Shown here one piece after another: positions 33,898 through 42,479 of a stretch of DNA of 64,000 bases. A model generated the notes under the pieces. The model was not told the origin of the DNA, ran no database searches, and saw only the letters and a list, made by a program, of their open reading frames with translations. This DNA is from JAKEFM01 sp035695825 (lineage in GTDB: Bacteria; Planctomycetota; UBA1135; JAKEFM01), in the NCBI GenBank assembly GCA_035695825.1, contig DASRRH010000034.1, positions 1 to 64,000 of the forward strand, read 5' to 3'. Position numbers and translations under genes: made by a program. How positions within the stretch are numbered: position 1 is the first letter of the stretch; each line of letters begins with the position of its first letter.

Positions 33898-36387
33898 CTA
33901 CTCGCGCGCGGAGACCTCGAGGCGGCGCGGCGCGGCGGCGATCCGGAACTCCCGTCCTCCCTCGACCCGGACCCGCGCGGAGAAGGAGAGGAGGCAGGAC
34001 CCGGGCGCCTCGAGCGCGTCCGTCGCGCCGGGGAGCACGATCCGACCCCCCACGAACTCCCCGGACCGGAGCTGGAAGGTCCGCAGGTCGCCGGGCGGGT
34101 CGTCGGAGGCCGGGAGCTTCGTTCCCGACGCGTCGGCGAGGACGAACTCCGGGGCGAGGGAGAAGACGACGGTCGCGGGACCCACGTTCGCGATCCGCCA
34201 CTCGAAGGCGAGGGGCTCCCCCTTCGCGAGGCGGGGGCGCTCGGCGCGAACCGCAGCGTGGAGGGGCGGGGCGAGGCCCGGCTCCTCGAGAGCGCGCCTC
34301 CGCCGCAGCCGCTCGAGCCACGCGTCCTCGTCCTCGCCGAAGTCCTCTCCCGTGCGCCGGCGCAGCCCCGCGAGGGCGAAAGCGCGCGTGTCCCGGTCGG
34401 TCTCGGCCGCGAGGGCGAGGGCGAGGACCTCGGGCGCCTGGTCGGAGCGGTTCTCCGCGAGCGCCGCGAAGGCGGGGCGCCGGACGGCGGGCGAGGCGTG
34501 GGTCGCGAGCCTCTCGAGGGCCCCGAGGGCGAGAGGGTGGGTCATCGCGGCGATCCGCTGCAATGCGATGGGGCCGTCGGCCCGGGCGAGATCCTCCGAC
34601 TCCTGGAGGAAGCGGTCGCGGATCGTCTCCGCTCGGGCACGGAGCGTCCGCAACGACTCCTCGACGCGCGCGCGCGCCTCCTTGCCGCGGACGCTGGTCG
34701 AGAGGGCCGCGACCCCGGCGATCGCCTGCGGCAGCGCCTCCTCCCCCTCGGGGACGCGCGCGAGCTCTTCCTCGACGAAGGAGCTCTCGATCTCCCCCTG
34801 TTCCCGGCGGACGCCGATCGAGGCGAAGGTCCAGCCGTAGACCTTGAGGAAGTCGCCGTAGCGCGCGAGGAGGCTCCGCAGGTCGCGGCGCTGGAGGAGG
34901 GTGATCGTCTCCGCGCGGAGCTTCGAGAGGTGGGCGTAGGCGCTCGTCTCGTAGGCGGCCGGGGCGCCGACGAGGAGCACCCCGGCGGCGGCGAGGGCGC
35001 CGATCTTCCAGCGGCGGCGGATGCGCTCGATCCGGCGGCGCTCCCCGCTCGCGAGGGCCTCCCGGCGGCGCGCGACGTCCTCCGCCGTCGGGTCGAGGCG
35101 GAGGATGGTCCGCCCGTGAAGGAGCGCCGCCTCGCGGTCCCCGCGCGCGAGGGCGCGGTCGAAGAGGCGGCGGTAGAGCGCGACCGCCTCCTTGCGGTCG
35201 CCGAGCCGCCGCGCCATCTCCGCGGCGGACTCGAGGAGGTCCTCGTCCTCGCCGAAGGTCTGGAGGAGGCGGCGGGCCACCTCGCGAGCTTGGTCGGAGA
35301 GGCCGGCCTTGCGGTAGGCGAGCGCGAGGGCCTCCCCCTCGGCGAGCGCCTCGGTCCGCGCGCTCGCCCCTCCCTTCTTCCCGGCGTCGAGGAGGAGGGA
35401 GAAAAGCCGGTCGCGCGCGTAGGAGTCGCTCGGCGCGAGGGCGAGGAGGCGCTTGTAGGTCTGCGCGGCCCGCTCCTTGTCCCCCCGCTCGAGGTGGCCG
35501 GCCGCGAGGCGCCGCAGCTCGGAGGCGGCCTCCTCCGGGCGCCCGAGGGCCTCGAGCGCCGAGGCGGCGAGCGCGCGCAGCTCCGCGTTGCCCGGCTCCC
35601 GCTCGAGGCCGAACTGCGCCATCCGGAGGACCCGGTCGTGCTGCTTGCGCGAAGCGGCGGCGCGGGCGCGCTCGAGGGCCTCCGGGACGGCGAGCGGGCG
35701 GGCCGCGCCGCAGCGGAGCAGGACGGCCGCGGCGCGGAAGACCGCGAACTCCCCGAGCCGGGTCTCTTCGACGAGGTCGCGCAGGCGCCGCTGACCGTCG
35801 AGGAGGGAGGCGAGGCGCGCGGTGGTCGGCTCCGCGTCCTTCGGGAGGGCCGCGGGGAGCGGGACGAGGATCTCCTCCGCCGAGACGATCGACTTCCAGA
35901 TCTCCCCCCACTCGTCGAGGCGCCGGAGCGCCTCGAGGACGGCGGGACCGACGGAGAGGCGCGCCCCGAGGTCGAGCTGGGTCAGGTCGAAGGCGTCCTC
36001 GTGGGGCTCCCCCTCCTCGAAGGCGAAGGTCGCCTCCTTCAAGAGGAAGGCGTCGCAGAGGTAATCGAGCATCTCCTGGACGAGGGCGTCCCGCGCGGCC
36101 TCGCGGGTCACGGCCTTCTTCCGGAGGAGGGAGCGGACCAGCGCTTCTCCCTTGTCCCCGTCGCGCGCCTGGGACACCGGGACCTTCCCCGCCGCGACGA
36201 GGCCGTTCAGCGTCGAGGGGCCGCGGCCCTGGCCGAGACCGACGAGTCGGATCTCCCCCTTCTCGAACCAGAAGGCGAGGCGCCGCTCCCCCGCGCGGAT
36301 GGTGAGCGTCCCCTTGAGGCCGTTGTTGCCGACGTCCTGGAGGACGTTCGAGAGGTGGATTCCCTTTAGATCTCCCTGGAGGGCCAT
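33898..36387 (-). CDS. PATAN/DUF4388-TPR transmembrane protein
   Basis: 829 residues from the ATG at 36387. Residues 1-140 are a DUF4388 (PATAN-type) domain (LQGDLKGIHLSNVLQDV, GTLTIRAG, FWFEKGEIRLVGLG), a module common in signalling proteins. Residues about 240-450 contain TPR-like pairs (ALEALGRPEEAASELRRLA, ERAAQTYKRLLALAP). One membrane helix lies near 461-479 (IGALAAAGVLLVGAPAAYE). The following 200 residues are helical and repeat-like (HEAT-like, THPLALGALERLATHASPAVR), and the C-terminus is a beta domain. It probably bridges cytoplasm and periplasm. It sits 47 bp after dnaE on the same strand; a functional link is not evident. Confidence 0.8.
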   Translation of the reverse strand: MALQGDLKGIHLSNVLQDVGNNGLKGTLTIRAGERRLAFWFEKGEIRLVGLGQGRGPSTLNGLVAAGKVPVSQARDGDKGEALVRSLLRKKAVTREAARDALVQEMLDYLCDAFLLKEATFAFEEGEPHEDAFDLTQLDLGARLSVGPAVLEALRRLDEWGEIWKSIVSAEEILVPLPAALPKDAEPTTARLASLLDGQRRLRDLVEETRLGEFAVFRAAAVLLRCGAARPLAVPEALERARAAASRKQHDRVLRMAQFGLEREPGNAELRALAASALEALGRPEEAASELRRLAAGHLERGDKERAAQTYKRLLALAPSDSYARDRLFSLLLDAGKKGGASARTEALAEGEALALAYRKAGLSDQAREVARRLLQTFGEDEDLLESAAEMARRLGDRKEAVALYRRLFDRALARGDREAALLHGRTILRLDPTAEDVARRREALASGERRRIERIRRRWKIGALAAAGVLLVGAPAAYETSAYAHLSKLRAETITLLQRRDLRSLLARYGDFLKVYGWTFASIGVRREQGEIESSFVEEELARVPEGEEALPQAIAGVAALSTSVRGKEARARVEESLRTLRARAETIRDRFLQESEDLARADGPIALQRIAAMTHPLALGALERLATHASPAVRRPAFAALAENRSDQAPEVLALALAAETDRDTRAFALAGLRRRTGEDFGEDEDAWLERLRRRRALEEPGLAPPLHAAVRAERPRLAKGEPLAFEWRIANVGPATVVFSLAPEFVLADASGTKLPASDDPPGDLRTFQLRSGEFVGGRIVLPGATDALEAPGSCLLSFSARVRVEGGREFRIAAAPRRLEVSARE

Positions 36388-36434
36388 GGCACCGGCCCTG
36401 TATCGACCGCCCGGGCCTCCCCGGGCGAGGGGGA

Positions 36435-39400
36435 TCAGGCCCCCTCGGGGCCCCGGAGACGGACGCGCCCGGGCCCGAGGAGGGTCTCGATCGCCTCGAG
36501 GAGGGGTGCGTCGAGCTCGATCCCCCACACCCCCCCCGCCCGCACGACTCGGGCCGGGTCCCCGGCGGGGGAGAGGATCTCGAAGAAGACGGGGCGGCCC
36601 CCGCGCCGGGAGGCGAGGGTCTCCCGGAGCCGGGGGACGAGCTCGACCTCCGCGGGCGTCAGCCGGATCACGACGCCCGCCTCCGCCCCCTCGAGCCGGG
36701 CCTCGAGCCGCTCGCATTCCCGCAGACGCAGGCCGGGCGTCTCCCCCGTTCGGTCGACGCGGCCGCGCGCGAGGAGGATCGCCTCCTCGGCGATCCGCTC
36801 GCGAAGGCGCCCGTAGGCCTCCGGGAAGACGATCGTCGGACAGGGGCCGGAGAGATCCTCGAGGACGAACCGCGCCATCTTCTCCCCCGCGCGCGGCCCG
36901 TTCTTGACGACGCTCACCTTGAGCTCGGTCACGCGGCCGGCGAGAGCGACCTCCTCCCCGTCCCCCTTCCCCTGGAGGGAGGCGGCATCGTCCGCGGCGA
37001 GAAGGCGGAGGGCCGCGCGGTGGCGCTCGAGGGGGTGGCCGGTCAGGTAGAGGCCGAGGGCCTCGCGCTCGAACGCGAGGCGCTCCCCCTCCGGGAGTCG
37101 CCGGGGGGAGCGCGGAGCGGAAGGCGCCTCCGCCTCCCCGTCCCCGAAGAGCGCCCCCTGTCCCGCCACGCGGTCGGAGCGCTCGCGCGCGGCCTCCCCG
37201 AGGGCGAGGTCGAGGTCCTCGAGGAGCGCCCCGCGGTCGGCGCCGGTGAAGTCGAAGCCCCCCCCCTTGATCAGGGCCTCGAAGCCCGCGCGGTTGATCG
37301 CGCGCGGGTCGACGGCGGCGGCGGCGTGCGCCAGGTCGCGGAAGCGCCCTTCGCGCGCGCGCGCGGCGAGGAGCGTCTCCGCGGCCCGGTCGCCGACCCC
37401 CTTCACCGCGCCCAGCCCGAACCGGATCGCGCCCTCCTCGACCGAGAAGCCCACCTCGGAGCGGTTGAGATCGGGCGGAAGGACCCGGATCGCGGCGCGG
37501 CGCGCGTCCTCGACGAAGGCGCGGATCTTGTCGGAGTCGGCCGCCTCGCAGGTCAGGTTCGCGCAGGTGAAGGCGAGGCGATGGTTCGCCTTGAGGTAAG
37601 CAGTCCGGTACGTGAGGACGGCGTAGGCGGTCGAGTGGCTCTTGTTGAACCCGTAGCCGCCGAAGGTCTCCATCTGGTTCCAGGTCTCCTCCGCCCTCCC
37701 CCGGGCCACCCCGTTGCCGAGGGCCCCCTCGACGAACTTCTCGCGGAAGCGCGCGAGGATCTCCGGCTTCTTCTTCCCCATGGCCTTCCGGAGGTTGTCC
37801 GCCTCGTTCAGCGTGAAGCCCGCGAGCAGGTTCGCGATCCGCATGACCTGCTCCTGGTAGACGATCACGCCGTGGGTGTCGCGCAGCAGCGCCTCGAGAC
37901 GCGGGTCCGGATAGGAGACCTTCCGGCGGCCGTGCTTGCACTCGAGGTAGGTGTCGACCATGCCGGCGTTGAGCGGCCCGGGGCGGTAGAGCGCGAGGAG
38001 GGCGACGAGGTCCTCGAAGCGGTCGGGGCGGAGCCGGACGAGCAGGCTCCGCATCCCCTCCGACTCGAGCTGGAAGATCCCGAGCGTGTCGCCCGAGCCG
38101 AGCAGGCGGTAGGTCGCCGGGTCGTCGAGGGGGACCGTCTCGAGGTCGAGCCCCCCCTCCCCCCCCGCCCGCGCGAGGGCGACGGCCCGGTCGAGGATCG
38201 AGAGGGTCCGGAGGCCGAGGAAGTCCATCTTGAGGAGGCCGACCTCCTCGAGGTCCGTCATCGAGTACTGGGTGGTGACGTCCTCCTTGTTCTTGTAGAG
38301 GGGGACGAGGGTGTCGAGGGGGCGGTCGGCGATCACGACCCCCGCCGCGTGGACGGAGGCGTGCCGGGCGAGCCCCTCGAGCTTCCGCGCCGTCTCGAGG
38401 AGCCGGCGGTAGCGGGGGTCGGAGTCCCGGATTTCCTGGAGCTCGGGGTCCCGATCGAGCGCCTCGGCGAGGGAGGCGCCGGGCCCGCCGGGGACCTTCT
38501 TCGCGATCCGGTCGACCTCGCCGAGGGGGATGCCGAGCACCCTCCCAACGTCGCGCACGACGGCGCGCGAGGCCATCGTGCTGAACGTCACGATCTGGGA
38601 GACGTTCGACTCCCCGTAGCGACGGCGCACGTACTCGAGGATCCGCCCCCTCCCCACGTCGGAGAAGTCGATGTCGATGTCGGGCATCGAGATCCGCTCG
38701 GCGTTCAGGAAGCGCTCGAAGAGGAGGTCGTAGCGCAACGGGTCGACGTCCGTGATCCCGAGGGCGTACGCGACGATCGAGCCCGCGGCGGAGCCGCGGC
38801 CCGGCCCGACGGCGATGCCCTCCCCCCGGGCGAAGCGGATGATGTCCCAGACGATGAGGAAGTAGGGGACGAAACCCATCGAGCGGATCGTCGCCATCTC
38901 GGCCTGGAGCCGCCCGCTCGCCCCCTCGGGCGGGGAGGGATAGCGGCGGGCGAAGCCCTCGCGACACAGTCGCTCGAACAGCGCCTCGCTGCTCTCCCCC
39001 GTCCCCGTCTCGAACGCGGGGATGCGGTACTTCCCGAGCTCGAGCTCGAGCGTCACCCGTTCCGCGATCTCCCCCGCCCGGTCGACCGCGGCGGGGAGGT
39101 CGCGGAAGACCTCCCGCATCTCCGCCTCCGTCCGGAAGTAGAGGGCGTCGGACTCGATCCGGAAACGGTTCTCGTCGGCGAGGGTCTTGCCGCTGTGGAT
39201 GCAGAGGAGCACGTCCTGCACCTCGCGGTCCCCCTTCCGGCGGTAGTGGAGGTCGTTCGTGGCGACGAGGGGGATGCCGCCGTCGCGGGAGAGGCGCACG
39301 AGTCCCTCGAGAGCGCGCTCCTCGCCGGGCACGCCGACGCGCATCGCCTCGAGGAAGAAGTTCCCCTTGCCGAGGAGGTCCTCGTACGCGCCGGCCGCCC

Positions 39401-39899
39401 GCATCGCGCCGTCGCGGTCTTCGGCGAGGATCCTCCTCGGGATCTCGCCCGAGAGGCAGCCCGAGAGGGCGACCAGCCCCCCCGCATGCCGCGCGAGCGT
39501 CTCCTTGTCGATCCTCGGCTTCTTGTAGAACCCCTCGAGGAACCCCGCCGAGGCGAGCCGGATCAGGTTCCCGTAGCCGCGGGCGTCGAGGGCGAGGAGC
39601 GTCAGGTGATCCGTCGGGTTGTCCCCGGCGTCGCGCTTCTCGAGGCGGCTCCTCCGGGCGACGTAGGCCTCGATGCCGAGGATCGGCCGGATCCCCGCCT
39701 CCTTCGCGGCCCGGTAGAACTCGATCGCCCCGAAGAGGTTGCCGTGGTCGGTCAGGGCGAGGGCGGGGAGGGCGGCCTCCTTCGCGGCCTCGACGAGGTC
39801 CTCGATCCGGCAGGTGCCGTCGAGGAGGGAGTAGTGGGAGTGGACGTGGAGGTGGGCGAAGGGCACGGGCGCCGTCCGCTCATAGCGAAGGGCTCGCAC
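36435..39899 (-). CDS. dnaE: DNA polymerase III alpha subunit
   Basis: Replicative polymerase of the DnaE1 type, 1154 residues. PHP domain: HLHVHSHYSLLDG, ALTDHGNLFGA and TNDLHYRR keep the metal-binding residues. The polymerase active site has GPGRGSAAGS and MPDIDIDFSD; the block GTLGIFQLES is read as DTLGIFQLES. The finger region has YQEQVMRIA and GYGFNKSHSTAYA. A C-terminal OB fold follows (VALAGRVTELKVSVVKNGPRAGEKMARF, in parts). The start is uncertain: GTG at 39899 or GTG at 39866, neither with a clear SD. Confidence 0.96.
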   Translation of the reverse strand: MRALRYERTAPVPFAHLHVHSHYSLLDGTCRIEDLVEAAKEAALPALALTDHGNLFGAIEFYRAAKEAGIRPILGIEAYVARRSRLEKRDAGDNPTDHLTLLALDARGYGNLIRLASAGFLEGFYKKPRIDKETLARHAGGLVALSGCLSGEIPRRILAEDRDGAMRAAGAYEDLLGKGNFFLEAMRVGVPGEERALEGLVRLSRDGGIPLVATNDLHYRRKGDREVQDVLLCIHSGKTLADENRFRIESDALYFRTEAEMREVFRDLPAAVDRAGEIAERVTLELELGKYRIPAFETGTGESSEALFERLCREGFARRYPSPPEGASGRLQAEMATIRSMGFVPYFLIVWDIIRFARGEGIAVGPGRGSAAGSIVAYALGITDVDPLRYDLLFERFLNAERISMPDIDIDFSDVGRGRILEYVRRRYGESNVSQIVTFSTMASRAVVRDVGRVLGIPLGEVDRIAKKVPGGPGASLAEALDRDPELQEIRDSDPRYRRLLETARKLEGLARHASVHAAGVVIADRPLDTLVPLYKNKEDVTTQYSMTDLEEVGLLKMDFLGLRTLSILDRAVALARAGGEGGLDLETVPLDDPATYRLLGSGDTLGIFQLESEGMRSLLVRLRPDRFEDLVALLALYRPGPLNAGMVDTYLECKHGRRKVSYPDPRLEALLRDTHGVIVYQEQVMRIANLLAGFTLNEADNLRKAMGKKKPEILARFREKFVEGALGNGVARGRAEETWNQMETFGGYGFNKSHSTAYAVLTYRTAYLKANHRLAFTCANLTCEAADSDKIRAFVEDARRAAIRVLPPDLNRSEVGFSVEEGAIRFGLGAVKGVGDRAAETLLAARAREGRFRDLAHAAAAVDPRAINRAGFEALIKGGGFDFTGADRGALLEDLDLALGEAARERSDRVAGQGALFGDGEAEAPSAPRSPRRLPEGERLAFEREALGLYLTGHPLERHRAALRLLAADDAASLQGKGDGEEVALAGRVTELKVSVVKNGPRAGEKMARFVLEDLSGPCPTIVFPEAYGRLRERIAEEAILLARGRVDRTGETPGLRLRECERLEARLEGAEAGVVIRLTPAEVELVPRLRETLASRRGGRPVFFEILSPAGDPARVVRAGGVWGIELDAPLLEAIETLLGPGRVRLRGPEGA

Positions 39900-39936
39900 G
39901 CGGGCAAGCCGAGGCGGGGGGCGCCCGCGTCTCCCC

Positions 39937-39966
39937 TTGACTTCCCCCGGGCGAGCTTCCTAACCT
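39937..39966 (+). promoter_or_regulatory. Candidate promoter for the di-heme cytochrome gene
   Basis: TTGACT (39937-39942), an 18-bp spacer and TAACCT (39961-39966), followed by TCCC. It resembles the other promoters in this window. The GTG start is about 290 bp downstream, so a long leader is implied. Confidence 0.45.
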
Positions 39967-40204
39967 TCCCGCGCTCACGGGACTCGAGGTTGTCGAGGTT
40001 CTTGAGGATGCTCTCGTGCAGGTTGCTCGTCGGGAAACTCTCCCCGGGCCGGCGCCGCATCCGCGCCCGGGGTGCCGCGACGCGCGGCTCGCGTCCGGAA
40101 AAGGAGGAGTCCCATGGCCGTCGCCCCCGAGCGGCATCGGAGGGCGCGGAATCGTGATCGGCGGAGAGCCCCCCCGGGGTCTCGACCTCCTCGAATCGGC
40201 GAGG

Positions 40205-40224
40205 GGAGCCCGTTTCCGGGCTCC
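40205..40224 (+). promoter_or_regulatory. Leader hairpin before the cytochrome gene
   Basis: GGAGCCCG (40205-40212), loop TTTC, CGGGCTCC (40217-40224), a perfect 8-bp stem. It ends about 20 nt before the SD AGGAGG (40245-40250). It could be a leader stabiliser or attenuator; no known riboswitch motif is seen. Confidence 0.35.
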
Positions 40225-40258
40225 TCCTCGAGGTCATCTGTACCAGGAGGTCCTTGTC

Positions 40259-42361
40259 GTGAGACTGAGAAACGCACGCGACCGATTCATCCTGGCCCTT
40301 GCCCCGATCGGGGCTTGGAGCGCGTTCACCTTCCTCTTCGCCCCCGCCTCCGGCCCCGCGACGCCGGAGGGGAGCGGGCCGAGCGCCGCCCTCGGCGACG
40401 TGGACAACGTCCGCAGGGCCTTCGAGAAGTGGACCGTCGCCCACGAGAGACGGGGAGGCGACCGCAACGTCGTCATCGGCCTCGGCTGGTCGAAGGCGTT
40501 CTCGAACGAGTACACCCGGGCCTCCGGCAAGGCTCGCCTCGACCTCCTCGGCGGGTCGGTCTCCGTCGAGATCCGGGGCCTGCCGGAGGGGGTCTCCGAA
40601 GTGTGGCTCGTCGACAACATCGACCGCCCCGGGGACTCCTGCGCCCCGGAGCCCGGCGACGCCTTCGTCCGGGTCGGCCGACTCGCGCGCGACGGGGACG
40701 TCGCCCGTCTCGAGGCCCAGCTCGGGCAGGACGCCTTCTCCAGGTTCGACGTCGACGTCGTCGTCGTCGCGCGGGATGGGAAGGGGCCCGTCACCGGAGG
40801 GTTCCTCTTCGGATCCCCAAGCCTCTTCCAGAGGCTCCACCGTGCCGCCGGGCGGGCGGGGTTCGCGCAGGCCCGGGACGCCTCCCTCGCCCTCCTGTCG
40901 CCTCCGGGCCGGAGGTTCCTCGGCGCGGATTCCCGCCTCGCCCTCGGACCGATGCTCCTCCAGACGACGACCTCTCCCCCTTCGCCCGTCGAAGTGGGGA
41001 GGGACCTCTTCTTCAACGAGACGTTCAACGGCAACGGCCGTACCTGCGGGAGCTGCCACCCGGCCGAGAACAACCTGACGATCGATCCGACCTTCATCTC
41101 GACGCTGCCGGCGAACAACGCGCTCTTCGTGGCCGAGTTCACCCCGGCCCTCTCCCAGAACTTCGAGAACCCGACCCTCATGCGACAGGTCGGGCTGATC
41201 CTCGAGAACGTCGACGGCTTCGGCGACCTCGCGAACAAGTTCGTCATGCGGGGGGTGCCCCACACCCTCGCCCTCGGGACCTCGATTCAGGGCGTTCCGG
41301 GGGCGCAGGGCGGCGACCCGGCCGACAACACGGGCTGGGGCGGCGATGGGGCTCCCAATGCTGGCACGCTCCGCGACTTCGCGACGGGGGCCGTGCGGCA
41401 GCACTTCACGAAGACGCTCGCGCGAATCCCGGCCAGCGGCCTCACGGTCAACACGCCTCCGGACTTCCGCTTTCCGACGGACGCGGAGCTCGACGCGATG
41501 GTGGCCTTCCAGCTCTCCCTCGGCCGCCAGGCGGAGATCAACCTCCCCGCGATGAGCTTCAAAAACGCCGTCGTCGAGCGCGGGAAGCGGATCTTCAACA
41601 ACAGCGGAGGCTCCATCGGGATTCCGGCCGATCCGGACCCGACGGTCGCGGCCGGAAAGTGCTTCTTCTGCCACAAGAACGCCGGCGCGCAGGACTTCGT
41701 CCTGGAGTTCCTCGCCGGCATCGTGGGAAAGAACGCCAACTTCAATACGGGGGTCGAGAGGCTGCCGAACCAGCCGGCCGACCTGATCGACCCGGCCCAC
41801 AATCCCCCGGACGGCGGCTTCGGGGACGACAATCCGAACAACCCGGACCCGTCGGACGGCTTCGGGGACAACACCTTCGCCACGGCCCCCCTCATCGAGG
41901 CCGCCGACACCGGCCCCTTCTTCCACAACAACGCGATCGAGACGATCGAGGAGGCGGTGAATTTCTACAACAGTACCGCCTTCAATACGGCGCCCAGCGT
42001 CGGACCGGGAATCGGCGGCATCAACCTGGAGCCGACCGAGGTCGTCGCGGTCGCCGCGATGCTGCGCGTGCTGAACGCGCTCGAGAACCTGAACGAGGCG
42101 CTCGCGTCCGAGCAGAAGGCGCTCGCCCAGAGCAACCTGAACAAGGCGCAACCCCACATCCTGGCCGCGCGCGAGGAGGTCCAGGACGCGATCGATGTGC
42201 TGCGGTGCGGGAAGCTCCACCCGAAGGCCGTCGGGAACCTCGTCTCCGCGGCGGCCCTCCTCACGCAGGCCTCGAACACGAGCAACAACAACACGCGGAA
42301 CGCCTTGATCAACCAGGCGATCACGCAGCAGAACGCCGCCAAGAGCGACATGATCTTCTAG
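40259..42361 (+). CDS. Secreted di-heme cytochrome c peroxidase/MauG-like protein
   Basis: 700 residues, GTG with AGGAGG 8 nt upstream. The N-terminal signal is basic-hydrophobic (RFILALAPIGAWSAFTFLF). Residues about 40-200 are a beta-rich domain I do not recognise. From about 230 the CCP/MauG-type region begins (GRDLFFNETFNGNGRTCGSCHP): two heme c motifs, CGSCH and CFFCH, and a C-terminal FFHNNAIETIEEAVNFYN like other di-heme peroxidases. The last 110 residues are helical and Asn/Ala-rich. Likely periplasmic redox enzyme; substrate unknown. The unusual N- and C-terminal regions make it longer than standard CCPs. Confidence 0.8.
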   Translation: MRLRNARDRFILALAPIGAWSAFTFLFAPASGPATPEGSGPSAALGDVDNVRRAFEKWTVAHERRGGDRNVVIGLGWSKAFSNEYTRASGKARLDLLGGSVSVEIRGLPEGVSEVWLVDNIDRPGDSCAPEPGDAFVRVGRLARDGDVARLEAQLGQDAFSRFDVDVVVVARDGKGPVTGGFLFGSPSLFQRLHRAAGRAGFAQARDASLALLSPPGRRFLGADSRLALGPMLLQTTTSPPSPVEVGRDLFFNETFNGNGRTCGSCHPAENNLTIDPTFISTLPANNALFVAEFTPALSQNFENPTLMRQVGLILENVDGFGDLANKFVMRGVPHTLALGTSIQGVPGAQGGDPADNTGWGGDGAPNAGTLRDFATGAVRQHFTKTLARIPASGLTVNTPPDFRFPTDAELDAMVAFQLSLGRQAEINLPAMSFKNAVVERGKRIFNNSGGSIGIPADPDPTVAAGKCFFCHKNAGAQDFVLEFLAGIVGKNANFNTGVERLPNQPADLIDPAHNPPDGGFGDDNPNNPDPSDGFGDNTFATAPLIEAADTGPFFHNNAIETIEEAVNFYNSTAFNTAPSVGPGIGGINLEPTEVVAVAAMLRVLNALENLNEALASEQKALAQSNLNKAQPHILAAREEVQDAIDVLRCGKLHPKAVGNLVSAAALLTQASNTSNNNTRNALINQAITQQNAAKSDMIF

Positions 42362-42414
42362 CGAGCCGAGCCCGGAGCGGAGCCCTCTCCGGTCCCTCGG
42401 CCCGTCCGTCCCCC

Positions 42415-42448
42415 GCCTCCCCCGGCCGGACTCCCGGCCGGGGGAGGC
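42415..42448. terminator. Strong bidirectional terminator-like hairpin
   Basis: A perfect 15-bp inverted repeat: left arm 42415-42429 (GCCTCCCCCGGCCGG), 4-nt loop ACTC, right arm 42434-42448. It lies between the convergent cytochrome gene and the alpha-oxoamine synthase gene. No long U tract, but the stem is the strongest in the window. Confidence 0.7.
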
Positions 42449-42479
42449 TCTGTCGATGCCCCTCGTCCGGCCGCGCGCG

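Larger units (their letters stand above)
39900..40258. other. Intergenic region between divergent dnaE and cytochrome peroxidase genes
   Basis: 359 bp without a supported gene. It holds a candidate plus-strand promoter (39937-39966), short repeats of CGAGGTT near 39985-40000, a strong SD plus ATG at 40101-40116 that leads only into a non-coding frame, and a perfect hairpin at 40205-40224. The leader of the downstream gene would be about 285 nt. Confidence 0.5.

Noticed and set aside
39900..40056. Minus-strand frame with a Leu-heptad-like stretch upstream of dnaE
   Set aside because: Only a short segment looks protein-like, and the frame runs into dnaE and other coding DNA out of frame; no SD.
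40101..40116. Strong SD (AAGGAGGAG) and ATG upstream of the cytochrome gene
   Set aside because: The frame has no protein-like composition and runs through the whole cytochrome gene in another frame; the GTG at 40259 has its own SD and a signal peptide.
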